In this document: one piece after another, positions 37,623-50,287 of the stretch
Layout: each line of letters begins with the position of its first letter
Numbering within the stretch: position 1 is the first letter of the stretch
Assembly (NCBI RefSeq): GCF_964355755.1
Contig: NC_092680.1
Coordinates: 20,809,001-20,873,000 of the forward strand
DNA length: 64,000 bases
Reading direction: 5' to 3'
DNA from: Antedon mediterranea
Taxonomy: Eukaryota > Echinodermata > Crinoidea > Comatulida > Antedonidae
Made by a program: the position numbers and the translations under genes
The notes under the pieces: generated by a model
What the model saw: the letters and a program-made list of their open reading frames with translations, nothing else
Database searches by the model: none
What the model was told of the DNA's origin: nothing

Positions 37623-40600
37623 ATGGGATATTGTAGATTAATTGGAAATACAGCAGTTTTACTACAAATTATATGTTACACAATAAATGCACAGAATTCA
37701 GGTAGGGGTTTGGACATTATTATCAGTAGGCCTACTACTATTTTTTAAGATCGCGAAGAGCAGATGTGGTATGTAATTTAAGTGCTATTACGCATTGTGA
37801 CTGGATCTAGTTTGTGACTGAATATTTATCGCGGAATATCCAAAGAAATTTCCATATACATCTACTATTCATTGGTTATTTTCTATTACTGAATACTTCG
37901 ATATACTACATTTATTATTCTTGTTTCTGTTACAATTTCAATTTAATGGAATCACTTGAGTAACAGTGGCACACATTAGACAATACCTAACGGTGCATCC
38001 AAAGCAAAATTAAAAAGAAAAAAGAAAAGAAATCGTCATGCAAATTAATATTCCTAACATACCGATCTGATTGATACAGTATACAATATTCAAAGTTGGT
38101 ATCTTGTGAGGGAAGGAATAATTTGGTCGAACCTTAAACTTTATCCTAGTTTAATAATGTGTATAGTTAAAGTTTTGTATTTACAGAAACTATACTTTTA
38201 GTTTGAAAATTAAAGAAAATTAACTATACAAAATGCTCGGTACTGTTCACAGAGCCTTCAGTATGCGCAATATTCTAAAAAAACGTACTTTGTAGTGTTT
38301 CGAAATTGGATTTCTTGATAAATTAAAATAAACACTTTAAAATGAACATACTGTAAAATATACATTGCGAAAATATAAAGGTGTACTGTACTGTAGGTAT
38401 AATCATGATGGCGCCTTGTCAATGACACACTGTAAGAATAATATTGTAGATTACAGTATAGTTGTGTTGAGACACAAACACAACACTTCAATCTGTCTAT
38501 TCATTTTATTTCAACAATTTCTATATAATTTGACAGCATTTTAATAAAATGTTGATGAGCTGTGTTGTACTGTCTAGTACGGTATTGTTTTGACAGTGAT
38601 CACTCCTATTGTTGTATCAAAATCTATAATATTGATTGCACAAAGATGGTTATGTTTCGGAAATGTAATCAAATAAAGCTTTATGCATTTGACAACACAT
38701 TAGAGAATTGGTACTATACAAACACCTGTAATGTAAAGAAAAAACAACCTTACCGTAATGGAGATAGTATTAAATAAATTATGTAAAAATAGCTATAACT
38801 ACTGTTTTAAATATTCGAGGTTACACTTAAATCGAGTGGCTATTCTCAGAGTTTAGATTTTAAAAAATGATTTACAGTTTCCAACTATAAATAATATTTT
38901 CAATATTTCTTTAGTGTAGGCATTCGATTTTTGGTTGCTTTGTGTGAGTTTAACTAGGAGAAGAAGTACTACAGTACTGTACATTGCCAATGTTAACACA
39001 GCAGTAGTATCACTCTTCTAGTATATGTTTTTCATGAATTTACTGTATCTCTTAAATGATTCTCTATCACATTCCTATGGTGCAATAAAACAAAAGATTA
39101 TTGAAGTTAAAGTATTTCTGAATATTGTCAAAATATTGCTTCCTTAGTTATCAAAGGTATAGTCATATGCAAAGGTATTTTGTAACAATCGGCTTGATGA
39201 ACCGTAAAATATTTCTTATAATGATAATAAATAATCCTGTACATGAACTGAAGCGTGAGTATCTAATCAGAACTAGAATTCTATATTCGCCATTTTCAAC
39301 TCAACAATGTACGTTACTGTAACTGAATATCAAACCTGAAATAGTGGTTGATAGAATATCACAGTATGCCTACACAATTACAGTAATACAATTCACCAAT
39401 ACTGTCGTTTGAAAGCAAAGTATTGCTATTTATTGAGCTATGTTATCCTACTTATTTTATGTTCAACAAAGAAAAAAAAACAATTCTTTCGAACCGTTAT
39501 GTTATTACCAGAATTCTATAGTTAAGGCAGTCACACTAAAGATTTCTAACATAACATTTACTATTGATACTACATCTACTACTGTATATAGTTTTTTATA
39601 TATATATTAATAGTAACACTTGACTTTTTAAAAACCAAACACTTATTAGTACAGCAGGCTACATATACGAATTGTATAGTTCTGTAATACATACGATATT
39701 ACACTATAGTATAGTATACCTGTACTGTACATAATAATAGTGACAGCTTTACGCATTTTATAGTGCTAAAAATCGATAATTCATAACTCAATAACGCATT
39801 TTAATTTGCCAATATCCGTTTGTATTTATAATAATCCGTTCTAATAGGATATATCCAATGGTCTACAATTGTTTACTGATTACTGAACTTAAGCATTCTT
39901 CCTTCTGCGATTACAAATTTTGATTATTTTTTAACTTGTTTGAATTCCAAGTAAGGAAAGTAAGTCCAAATCCGTACTGTAAATTCTATTAGCTTATCAA
40001 TAATCGCACTAAATCCTGATTTTCATAGACTAGAATACTAGCTATAAGTTTAACAAGTTTAACAAGTATTCTATATATACTGTAGGCCCTAATATAAAAT
40101 ATCAAATATTTTTACTAATTATTTTCCTTGTAGTTTTTCACAATGCATAATTAATAGAACAAAGAAAATATTGTGCTGGTCATCAAATGTTAATATGATT
40201 TTCTAAAAGTGATAAGGGAAGCTCTGTCTACACTATTAAACTAGTTTGACAAAACAATTTGATGTGTCGAATGATGGTAGTGATATGCACAGATATGCTA
40301 GTGATATGACATCCTCATGTCCATATATAGGGACATCACATTTTTTTGTCACATAAAGTTTGAGCTTTAGAAATAGCACGTTCTGTGTCGGTGTCAGATT
40401 TTTGGATAGTCCGTTTTTAAAATTTAGTCTGTTCTCGCCCGTAACTTGTCATGTTTTGTATTTTCAGGTGACGTGCGGTTACAAGGGGGATCTAACATAT
40501 TCGAAGGAAGAATTGAAATTTATGACACCACTGAGTGGAAAACAGTATGTTTAGATAATTTCAATATTGTCGACGCTGATGTGGTATGTCAACAGTTATT

Positions 40601-43600
40601 TAAACGTAAGTACACATTATCTTGATAAATCAATACGTTTGAATAGTGCAATTTTTACTATTCACTGGCAGGTAGGAAATATTAATGCTGATATCTTTAT
40701 TTATGTTCATTAAAGTGTTCTTTTAAAATTGACAATACACACAATATATTATGTAATTATACTTAATTGTGTCCTCACTCCTGAAGACAATCAAAGCATA
40801 TTGATCGAAACGTCGAGAAACTCAACAGGTTTTTTTTCATAACTAATACACATACCGCAAACTTTATATCAACATTTTATTTCGCCATGCAAACCTTCAA
40901 AACCTTCAAACAATATATACTTAATTATTTACAGAAAGTGCAATATCAGTAGTAGATGGGTCACAGTTTGGGGCTGGGACCAGTGATGATTCACTAACTG
41001 GAGTAGCATGTTCAGACACTGATACAACGTTACTAGATTGTTCTAATTCTGGGTATTCAAATGCATGTAGTAACCATGCAGGTGCCAACTGCCAAGGTAA
41101 GTTATTTGTAATATTTTAAATAAATGTTTATAATTCAATTCAACTTTGATTTCAAACAAACAGTCAATATGATACAGAACATATACATTAATAAAACAAA
41201 AGGAAAGGTATTTTATTCTGTAACAAACATCACCAAATGATGAAGGAGGGTGAACCAAGAATTATCCCTTTATTTGTAATAGTTTCTGGAATCCATCAAT
41301 ATATTTCATATACAATATATTATACAATATATATATATATACATACAATAATATGTACAATGTGTATATGTATACAATTGTTTTGCTTGTCATTCTTCGT
41401 TCGAGAAAACCAAATATTCATAAAGGCGGAGAAAACATGGTATTTATTTATTATTTCTTATGACTCTAGACCGACTGATCTAACAAATTAGATGAATATA
41501 TATTGTGTAATAAAGTTTGGAACTTTGTTTTTTTGTTGTTTAGTTTTTGGGTACTTTGGCTGCTATAGCAATGCAGTGGTGATGCCATTACAGGGACCAT
41601 TACTTACTGGCAAGGTAGACTTGACAATATCTAGTTGTATCGAATCTTGTCGAACTCGTGGTTACGTGTATGCTGGACCAATAAATGGGGACAGATGCTC
41701 GTGTGGAAACACAATTGAAACACCCCATGTCGAGGAAAATTTAGTTTCAGAAATATTTTGCAATGTAGCTTGTTCAGGCGACAGTACACAGATCTGTGGT
41801 GGAGACGTTTACACTAGTATTTATACATGTAAGTCCTACTTTTCTACAATTTACATTAATTTTGTTATTTTTATGTTTTATACTGTACATTATAATTATA
41901 GATTGAAAACATGTATGGATATGTACTTCTACTGTTTACAAAACCAGTTAACAATTTTAATTATCAAGTAACAATTCAAATCTTTCCCAATTGCAGCTTC
42001 AATCGGACAATTTGATGGTACATACACCCAACCGGAAGGCTTTGTATATTCTCCAAACTTTCCAAGTTCCTATTTAGGAGAATCAACTTCATGGATGCTA
42101 ACTTTTGAAAATCCAACAATCACTACGGTAACAATTTGGATGTTTGACGTATCAGAGAATGCTACCTTGGTTCTTACGTCTGGTACTGGAACCCGACAGT
42201 CGTATTCAGGCTCAGAATCACTAATTCTTCCACACGTCTGGACTACAGACCTGACGTCATCACTTGAAATCAGAATTGGAAGTACTACAACGCCAGAAAT
42301 TAGTAACGGATTCGTTATTACATATGAAGGTTAGTTGTTTGACAGTTAAGATTATATTAGAAGATGTAAAATATTGATGACATTTTATTTAGTTAAATTA
42401 AATGTTTCCTGTCGAAGACAAGGGTCAATTTCTTCTTGGTAAAACGAAGAGTGTTATTCCATTCTTTGCTGGTCAAAGACTGTTTTTCAGCGACAGATTT
42501 TCTTTTATTTTTACAATGTTTCTAATATCAACTGAAATTCTTCCCATCCATTTTCCAAAAATGTAATAAATGTGGATGGTCGATAACATTTATTTATAAA
42601 AAACAATTTGTATCGTGTTTATGCAAAAATACAAAACAGTACGATAATAAGAGTGGAGTTGTGGCTTGGTGGTTGTGATGCTTGGCTACCACTACAAAGG
42701 TTTTGGGTTCAAGTCCCGTCACATGTCAGAATTTTTTCTAAGGACAAAATTACAACTCCACTCACAAAGACTTGTAATAAGATTTTGTTTATGTAGAGCA
42801 TCTTGTGTATATTTTTGTCTTGTGAACCTTTGAGGGTCCCTAATGATCAGCAATTGCTGGATGGATCACCCTCAATAAATATGGTATAAAAAAAATGGCT
42901 GAGAATACTATTTATATTGTTGTCCTGTATAATCTAGCTGTCACTGGAAGCTGTGGTGGTGATTTTGGAGGTACCTTGGGTTACATTGCATCTCCTGATT
43001 ACCCTGAAGACGTACCTTCTTCGAGCGCGACCTGCACATATACCATTACAGCTCCGGACAATTACATCATCATAGTGGAACTGTTACAAAGATCACTGCC
43101 TAGTGGAAGTTCATTGGTACTGGTTGATGATGGTGTGATTAATAGTGTAACAACTATTGGAACGTTTGCTCCATCAACTACCAATATGGTTTCTGTTACT
43201 TTCGTTCCTAGTGCCTTATCGCCGTCTTCATTTCTTATTAAATACACAGGTTAGTTAAACTATTTACTCTTCATATAGTAAACGCAGTTAGTCTATAAAG
43301 TTAATAAGTTGCCATAATAGTATCTTTCCTTTTGCATTGGTAACAAAGGACATGAGCCACGGGAATTAAAATAGTATTACTGTATAAACACGGAGTTATT
43401 TCACTTTTCATAGATTACACCATGTTATGGTGTAATGGTATAACCAGTTCTAATGTGCTATACTGTTATCCAGTCATATTATTATAAATGAATGCTACCA
43501 CTTTAAGGAATGGCTGTAAAATAATGTCACATGTTCCTATAAAAACTATTATATAATACCTGTAGATGTATTGTAATTTCTAATATTATTTCATTGATAT

Positions 43601-46600
43601 TGTGTATTGCTTTCTTTTATTTGATTTTTTTTTTGTAGTTGCATATCGTAGATATTTGTGACGCGTTACAAACATTCCTGTTTGGCTTAATAGTTTAATA
43701 AAAATATATCTTTCTAAAGCTTCTCAAGGTCCGTGTGACGCGTTTCCAACCATCCCGTTTGGCACGCTAGATCCAAGTGTAACTGGTACAGTGTATCGGC
43801 CTACAACGGTGTCATTTACTTGTGATGATGGCTACTCGTCGTCAGACAGTTCTATAACCTGCATGGAAGACGGCTCATGGACGTCAGCAGAATGTATAGG
43901 TAATAATGGAACGTGTTTAGAATGTGATTGTTTTGATTTAACATTAAATTATTAAAATCTTGCACAAAATTAGGGTAGATTTAAGTCATCGTACTTTGAT
44001 GGATGACTTTAACTAGCTACTCTAGAATATTAGCATATTCTTTGAAAATCATGAGTAGGCCTACAGTAAAACCAATTTTATTATCATTACATGTAACAAT
44101 AATATTTCAATTACACGTGCACTCGCACTCATTCTTTGTTGTTTGCTGTATTTTTTATAAAACGATGTTGTTTCAGATTGTTAGTAATAATGTAGGCCTA
44201 ACCATGTTCTTAGTTTTAGAATAGAGTGTAAAAAGTCAATTTTTGTTGTGTAACATATTGTACTGTATGTCTGTCTTTCTGTTGCACTTAGTTAATTGTG
44301 ATGCGTTGCCTACTATTATGTCTGGTTCCGTTATTACGGGTGGCGATACTGTATTTAATCCAGGTGAACAACTAAACGTGAGTTGTGACGACGGATACAC
44401 AGCATCTGTATCCATGATCACATGTTTGAACGACAATTCTTGGACGACAGTACAATGTATTGGTATGTTGGAATACTATAAAACTGCTTAAGCCATCTCA
44501 AATGGCGTAGACAATACTATCCAGTAAGCTTGGTTCCCACTCGAGACCAAGTTAGTTCGACAGTTCGAATGATACATCGTCTGTGATTTATCAGATCACG
44601 TACGTTGCGCGTACGCCCTTGTGTTGCGTCTCTAGCGATCAGCACATGCTGAGATAGTATGAACCTCAATCTATTAATAATATACCCATACATGTATTGT
44701 TGCACGTTCCCGATACCATTTTCTGCTTAGTTAGATTAGTACTGCATGTTGATGTACTGTTCACACTTGTGTTGTCCTGATATTGTGACGTGTGTCTTAC
44801 TATATTTGTTTTTGTCTGTCTTTCTGTTGCACTTAGTTAATTGTGATGCGTTGCCTACTATTATGTCTGGTTCTGTTATTACGGGTGGCGATACTGTATT
44901 TAATCCGGGTGCTCAACTAAACGTGAGTTGTGACAACGGATACACAGCATCTGCATCTATGATCACGTGTTTGAACGACAATTCTTGGACGACAGTACAA
45001 TGTATTGGTACAGGAGTACATTAAACTGAAACTTCTCTATTCAAATAATTTATTAATAATTATTATTATTATTTAAAAAAAATGTATTCTAAATGCAATT
45101 GGTCTGTTAATTTATATTTATACTATTGTATGCTGTTTTTTAAATTCTATAATCATAATGTTTCTTATACCAACTGAAGTTCTCTCCAAACAATTTGAAA
45201 ATGTAATAAATGTGGATGGTCGATCGATAACATTTATTTATATTCAGGTTATCGTGTTTATCAGAGCATAATCATTTATTATTCAATTACTGGTAGTAAT
45301 TTGGTAACATTGTTGACACTAGACCGTCTCCTAGTTATAGTTGTGTTCACAAGTATTTTATTATACATTGCAAAGCATTTTATTAGTTAATATTTTCACG
45401 ATGAGTATTCCTTTTGTAACAGTACAATTATATCTTTATGCATGTCTTTGTAGAAGATCCACCAACTACAACAGAAAGTACAACTACAGCCATAGATGCC
45501 ACTACCCAAGCTGTCACCACCGCTCCAGATGTAAGCACTGCTGCTCCAGATGTAAGCACTGCTTCTCCAGATGTAAGCACTGCTGCTCCAGATGCAAGCA
45601 CCGGTACTCCTGATGCAAGGACTGTTGCTCCTGATGCAGGAACTACTAGTCCTGATGTAGACACAGTTACAACAAAGACTATAACTACGGATTCACCGTC
45701 TACTACTGCAGCTGGTAACCAACCAACTGAAGACGCAGATAGTACGACAGAAGGCTCAACAACAGTGAAGTCCACAAACGGATCAGAACAAAGTCAGTTT
45801 TGCTAATTTCGACAGCATGTCTCATTTATAGAAACAATGCTTGACTGTACTTAACCATTTATAGCCTGCTGGTAAAATTTCTAAGCAAACTGGTCACTTA
45901 GCAATACTTATATATATTCAACATTTAATACTGAAGAAAGTTTCCATTATCACATAATTTTACTATGTAATTAGCATACAACTGTCTACACAACACACAC
46001 AAGAAAGATGTTTAATATTTTTACTCAAATTAATTTAGAAGATTTTCGTTTTAGTATCGTGCCGCATAAAACAATGTTATAACTAATTGCGTTTTTAAAT
46101 TTTGTTTTAGCTTCAGATTTGTGTCGAGTCAGCCGAGATCCCATAATGCAAAGCTTAGATACTGTAGAATCTGCTAATATTTTAGCACTAAATGTTGGTA
46201 ACCCGTTAGATTGTGAAGGATATTTGACCGGTATAGAGATCTTCAGTATAGACACATCAACGGTTACCATCAGTGTACTAAGGGTATTTGATTCAGCTAT
46301 TTTTCAAAAAAATAATAGGCTTAGAATTTACTAAATACATGGTTTGTTTTTTAAATGTAGGTATTTAAAACCATACAATAAGCATTTAATTGGTTTATTA
46401 GTTTTTAGAAACGAATAATTACCAGCTGATTGGACGATTTGACGTTATTGGTGTGACATCTGATGTAGTGAAACACTCATTGCTTACGGATGAATATATT
46501 CGATTTGAAAGCGGTGATATGATAGCAACGAGCTCCAGAACATCTTCACCATTGACTTATTCAACTGATGACGATTCGGTAGATTATATGATATGGAATA

Positions 46601-48207
46601 TCACAGGAAATGACGTCTTTCACACTACAGAAGTTGGAAATGTAATCAGGTTGACAAGTACCGACGACAGACCAAAGAGAACTTACTCATGGGCGGTTTT
46701 CATTACAGGTAGGTATTTTGGTATAACGCATGCGCAAAACAAAACGCAACAATTACTTATGTTTGACTAATCGGAACTAGAGGTTGAATTGAACATTTTG
46801 CGCATGCTCATATATTTCTACGCTGAATAACATTTAGACCTGATGCTACGAATTTTAGGGTCATGTTTTGAAATTGATGAAGGTCGTACTATAACAACTA
46901 CTATGTTGTAAAAATATAAATAATTTGATCGATTGTGTGATACCTTCATGTTCATGTATTCATGCGTATAGGCACGATAATAGAATAGCATAGATTTGCT
47001 TTATAATTACAAATTTGTCATGTATCAGCATTGAAATATAATTATTTTTAAAATAACATTAAATAATTTTTCTAACAGCTAATCTGACGACATGCAGTAA
47101 GCCAGACATCGACAATGCTATGATAACACCAGATATGGAAGTGTATCAATATCAGGACACGATTGAAGTTGAATGTAACGATGGCTACACTCCAGATAGC
47201 GTGACGTCACTACAATGCCTCGCGAGTGGTTCCTTTGAGAGCTTTGAATGCACTGGTAAAGTTATTTTTCTTCTTCTGCTTCTTCTCCTCCCCAGTATAT
47301 GCTTTACTAGTAGACCGTTCTTTCACAGTTCAGTTGAAGCTTTAAAATGAAAGTGTAACGTATAATTGGAATGCCATTGTTGTTGCAATACGCACATGTC
47401 TCATAAATAGATTTTGTCAAAAGCAACAAATAACAACTTTTTTTGTTTTATTTCAGTAAAAGATCGACACACTTTTTTCATTATATTCGGTAAGATAATA
47501 ATATTAAGTTCAAATAGAATGTTATTATCAATTTACAATATTCAAAACTATCACACTAAGGTAAAACTAAAGTACAATTAACCAATTAATAAAAAAAAAC
47601 ACTTTTCCTTGACAATATTTTTTTTTTTTTTTTATCCATATCAGGTATTGTTTGTGTTGGTGTGTTTGGTCTTCTTACAGTAATTTCTTTAATAATGATG
47701 GTATGTGTAAAAGAGAAAGCACCTGTAAGGGCAAAACAAAAGAGAAGGTAAGAATCGTAGGCTACTCTAAATGTGTTTTTATAATATGTTAAATGTAATG
47801 TATCATTGTATTTACTGTGTTAGAGGTACGGTACTTCTAATACTACACGACTACCACTGTTTAAAAAAATTGTTTCTTACAGTACATTTGTATCAAATGG
47901 TAGCAGTCGATCAGACAATTCGCAGAGAATGCTGATACCGATAGAATACGACAACGCGCGAGGTAAAGGAGTTGCTGTCAGTAATCCAATACCAATAGCT
48001 GATGAAAATCCCGCGCAATTAAACGATCTTCAGTATCCACCGATCGACTATCCTTTGGATGACGTAAACGAGGCCATCCAGGCGATCGATGAAGCAGTGC
48101 TGGGGTTTGACGTTGATAACTTTTCCCTCGCTGAATCTGGCCCAATGGATAACAGGTCTGGAGGGGACTCGACTAGGCATCACGTCACATTTTCAGATAG
48201 GAGATGA
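37623..48207 (+). CDS. Type I membrane receptor SRCR-WSC-CUB-CUB-sushi(3)-mucin-unknown domain-sushi-TM
   Basis: Sixteen exons, phases consistent: 37623-37701, 40468-40605, 40935-41096, 41544-41828, 41997-42329, 42938-43249, 43720-43899, 44292-44462, 44837-45007, 45454-45792, 46111-46283, 46402-46708, 47079-47255, 47457-47489, 47645-47747, 47883-48207; 1095 residues. Order: signal peptide (1 to about 22); SRCR (27-126, start GDVRLQGGSNIFEGRIEI); WSC (127-221, YFGCYSNA, CSCGN, CSGD, ICGG); CUB (222-332, without the usual cysteines); CUB (333-436); three sushi/CCP (437-496, 497-553, 554-610); Thr/Pro mucin stalk with APDVST heptads (611-723); a two-exon domain I cannot name (724-883); sushi (884-942); TM (about 949-976); 110-residue cytoplasmic tail. 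Likely carbohydrate or pathogen recognition or adhesion; ligand unknown. The acceptor of exon 12 (46402) was chosen because it is the one that keeps frame. Confidence 0.9.
40220..40369. mobile_element. Palindromic MITE, copy 1 (intron 1 of the first receptor)
   Basis: Starts AGCTCTGTCTACACTA and ends with a truncated complement (AAAGTTTGAGCTTTAG). The interior has GATATGACATC and ACATCACATTTTTTTGTCAC, shared with the other four copies in the window. Confidence 0.75.
42525..42630. repeat. Dispersed ~100-bp repeat, partner at 45170-45265
   Basis: Shares ATGTAATAAATGTGGATGG, TCGATAACATTTATTTATA and TATCGTGTTTAT with 45170-45265, in the same orientation, within introns of the same receptor gene. 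Family unknown. Confidence 0.7.
42650..42893 (+). mobile_element. tRNA-derived SINE in intron 5 of the first receptor
   Basis: The head has a pol III A-box (TGGCTTGGTGG) and B-box (GGGTTCAAGTCC) 43 bases apart. The body is followed by a conserved-looking tail with GATCAGCAATTGCTGGATGG and CACCCTCAATAAATATGG, ending in an A-run. Sense relative to the gene, ending about 45 bases before exon 6 (42938). Confidence 0.8.
44262..45007. repeat. Tandem duplication of a sushi-domain exon
   Basis: Exon 44292-44462 and exon 44837-45007 (171 bp each) are nearly identical, including the 30 bases of intron before each (TCTGTCTTTCTGTTGCACTTAG). The encoded modules differ at three residues (Glu/Ala, Asp/Asn, Val/Ala). 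The unit shift is 545 bp. Confidence 0.95.
45170..45265. repeat. Dispersed ~100-bp repeat, partner at 42525-42630
   Basis: Same core words as the copy in intron 5. It lies in the intron before the mucin exon. Confidence 0.7.
45530..45660 (+). repeat. 21-bp coding repeat in the mucin stalk
   Basis: Six or seven copies of a 21-bp unit (CCAGATGTAAGCACTGCTGC form) encode APDVST-type heptads in exon 45454-45792. They are Ser/Thr/Pro-rich and probably O-glycosylated. This type of repeat is prone to length polymorphism. Confidence 0.9.
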
Positions 48208-50287
48208 GATGAATTTTAATTAAATTATTATAACATGTATAAAGATTGTTTTAAAACACATTAGAAAGCTTTTGATTTGTGATGACGTAGAACGCAAGAA
48301 CTGCAGTTAAATCATTGTGCGCATGTGCAGATTCTATAGAATCTATTTTACTAATTACAAAATGTGGGTAGGTCATATGTCGATAGCTTTCTATTAACTG
48401 TGTCATTTGTATACCCATCGACTAATTAAGAAAGTAAATTTTATCAAACAATATTACATTATTGTAATGAATAATTATTTTGGTATAATAAAAGAATACA
48501 AATTTTAAAAAGCTTTATTTGTATTACAATAACGCATTTTTAGGAAATGTAGTAATTATTGTATTATAATGAAAACATAGACTTATAAGATTAAACTAAG
48601 ACTTAAAGAAAAATAGGTAGTTAGACAAGTTTGGCCTACGTAGGCCTACTGTTATCTATTAAACTTTCCTATGAGGTAAACTCTAAATAATAAAATTCAA
48701 AATCAATTTAATTGCTATGTTTTGTATACTCAGAATAGATCAAAAGTACTAACAACAACGTTTCGCAAACATTCAGTTTCATTGTACTGGATAAACAAAA
48801 AAGAAAATTTCTCCTTTAAAATATTAGAATCCAAATAAAATATTTTTAGATTGCCTTAAGTAGTAAGTAAATTATCAAATAAACAAGGAACTTTGAATCA
48901 TACATTCTCGTTCTAGCCATGAATATTGACCTACTTATAATAAATTAATGGCATACAATGTTGTGTATTATATATTAATTAATATTTAATCAGAATTGTG
49001 TATCTTATTTAACAATGTACGTGTTGTATTGGAATGCAAAGGTCCATTTGATACAGCTGATAATAAGACATATACCGATGATGACACACAATACATAATA
49101 TAAATTATACCGTATTTGGTATGTAGGCCCTAACTAGTAATTCCAAGGCACCAATGTCTTCCCTTTCTATATAAGTGATACGTGTCTTGTCTGATATAGG
49201 CCTACTGATAAACAACATTTTATTTAATATACTGGTGACTATAATAATAACATAACATAATTCTATAGGCCTATATCACTATATTATACTACAGGAAAAA
49301 TCTGTAAAATTGTCTAAACATCAATAATAGGCCTATTTGTTTGAGTTATATTTTAACTTTTGTTTGTTTCTTTATTTCCATTCACAAAAAAAAAAAAAAT
49401 GTTAAGACATATTTTTTAACTTTTACATTTTACACAACGACGTTATTTTAGTGCTGCGTTATAAATCTCAACCTGGGGTTTTGTAAATAGTAATAGTTGG
49501 TATATAATAGTATGTTTAATCTTATAACCAGTATTTAGATTGACTTTAATAAAGGAATTGTATTTTTTCATTTTCTTGTTTCTCTTTTAATGCTCTTTGT
49601 TTTTTTGGGATGAAGGTAAAATGAATATGATAATAAAATGATAAAAATTATATATTTAGGCCAACCTTTTCAAACAAAAAACATTAAAAAAAACCACACA
49701 ATAAAATTATATATGAGCAACAATGACTGGATCTAAATGGAGATAAAGAAAAGAAAAAAAAAGAAGTAAAACAGTCAGAAAGAGTGAGAGAGATTATAAT
49801 GTGTGAAAAACATAGCTGATTGGCCAGACGAAACTGTTTGGACATATACGTTATTTTCACTGGTTTATACCTGAATGAATTTTTATCGCAGAAATTATAT
49901 TATGTGGGAAATTTGTATGGATAACTATAACTTTGATACACCGTTCATACGTTTCCATAGATAGTATGCAGATGAGGCGGAATTTCCATTTATATAGCCG
50001 CCCTCTGGAATTTATATCTTAACCAAGTTTCGAATTTGCACCTAATTGAACTTTATTGTCAAATTCTTTTGAATAACTGTAATCCACAAACAAAACCTCT
50101 CCTACCTGAAGTATTTACAAAAACCCATTGTACCGTGGTTTGAAGTTTACACAAATAACCCCATTCAAGCTATTACAAATAAATATTGATTGTTGTTAAA
50201 GTTGAAACCTACATGTATCGCCATATTGGGTCTTACCAAGAACAGCTTGTAAACGTAATTTTAACGTGAAAGTACGTGTACCTCGTG
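48208..50287. other. Intergenic region between the first and second receptor genes
   Basis: AT-rich, with the 3' untranslated region of the first receptor to about 48500, then scattered TAGGCCTA words. No gene is seen. The promoter of the second receptor should lie in the right part; no clear core motif is visible. Confidence 0.6.
48485..48492 (+). terminator. Poly(A) signal of the first receptor gene
   Basis: AATAAA about 280 bases after the stop codon, the first good signal downstream on the plus strand. Confidence 0.5.

Noticed and set aside
41237-41491. 84-codon frame before the WSC exon of the first receptor
   Set aside because: Made largely of a TATA-type simple repeat; the WSC exon has its own acceptor at 41541-41543.
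46408-46708. Alternative acceptor for receptor exon 12 at 46408
   Set aside because: It gives a stop after a few codons with the exon-11 donor; the acceptor at 46401 keeps frame and yields a continuous domain.
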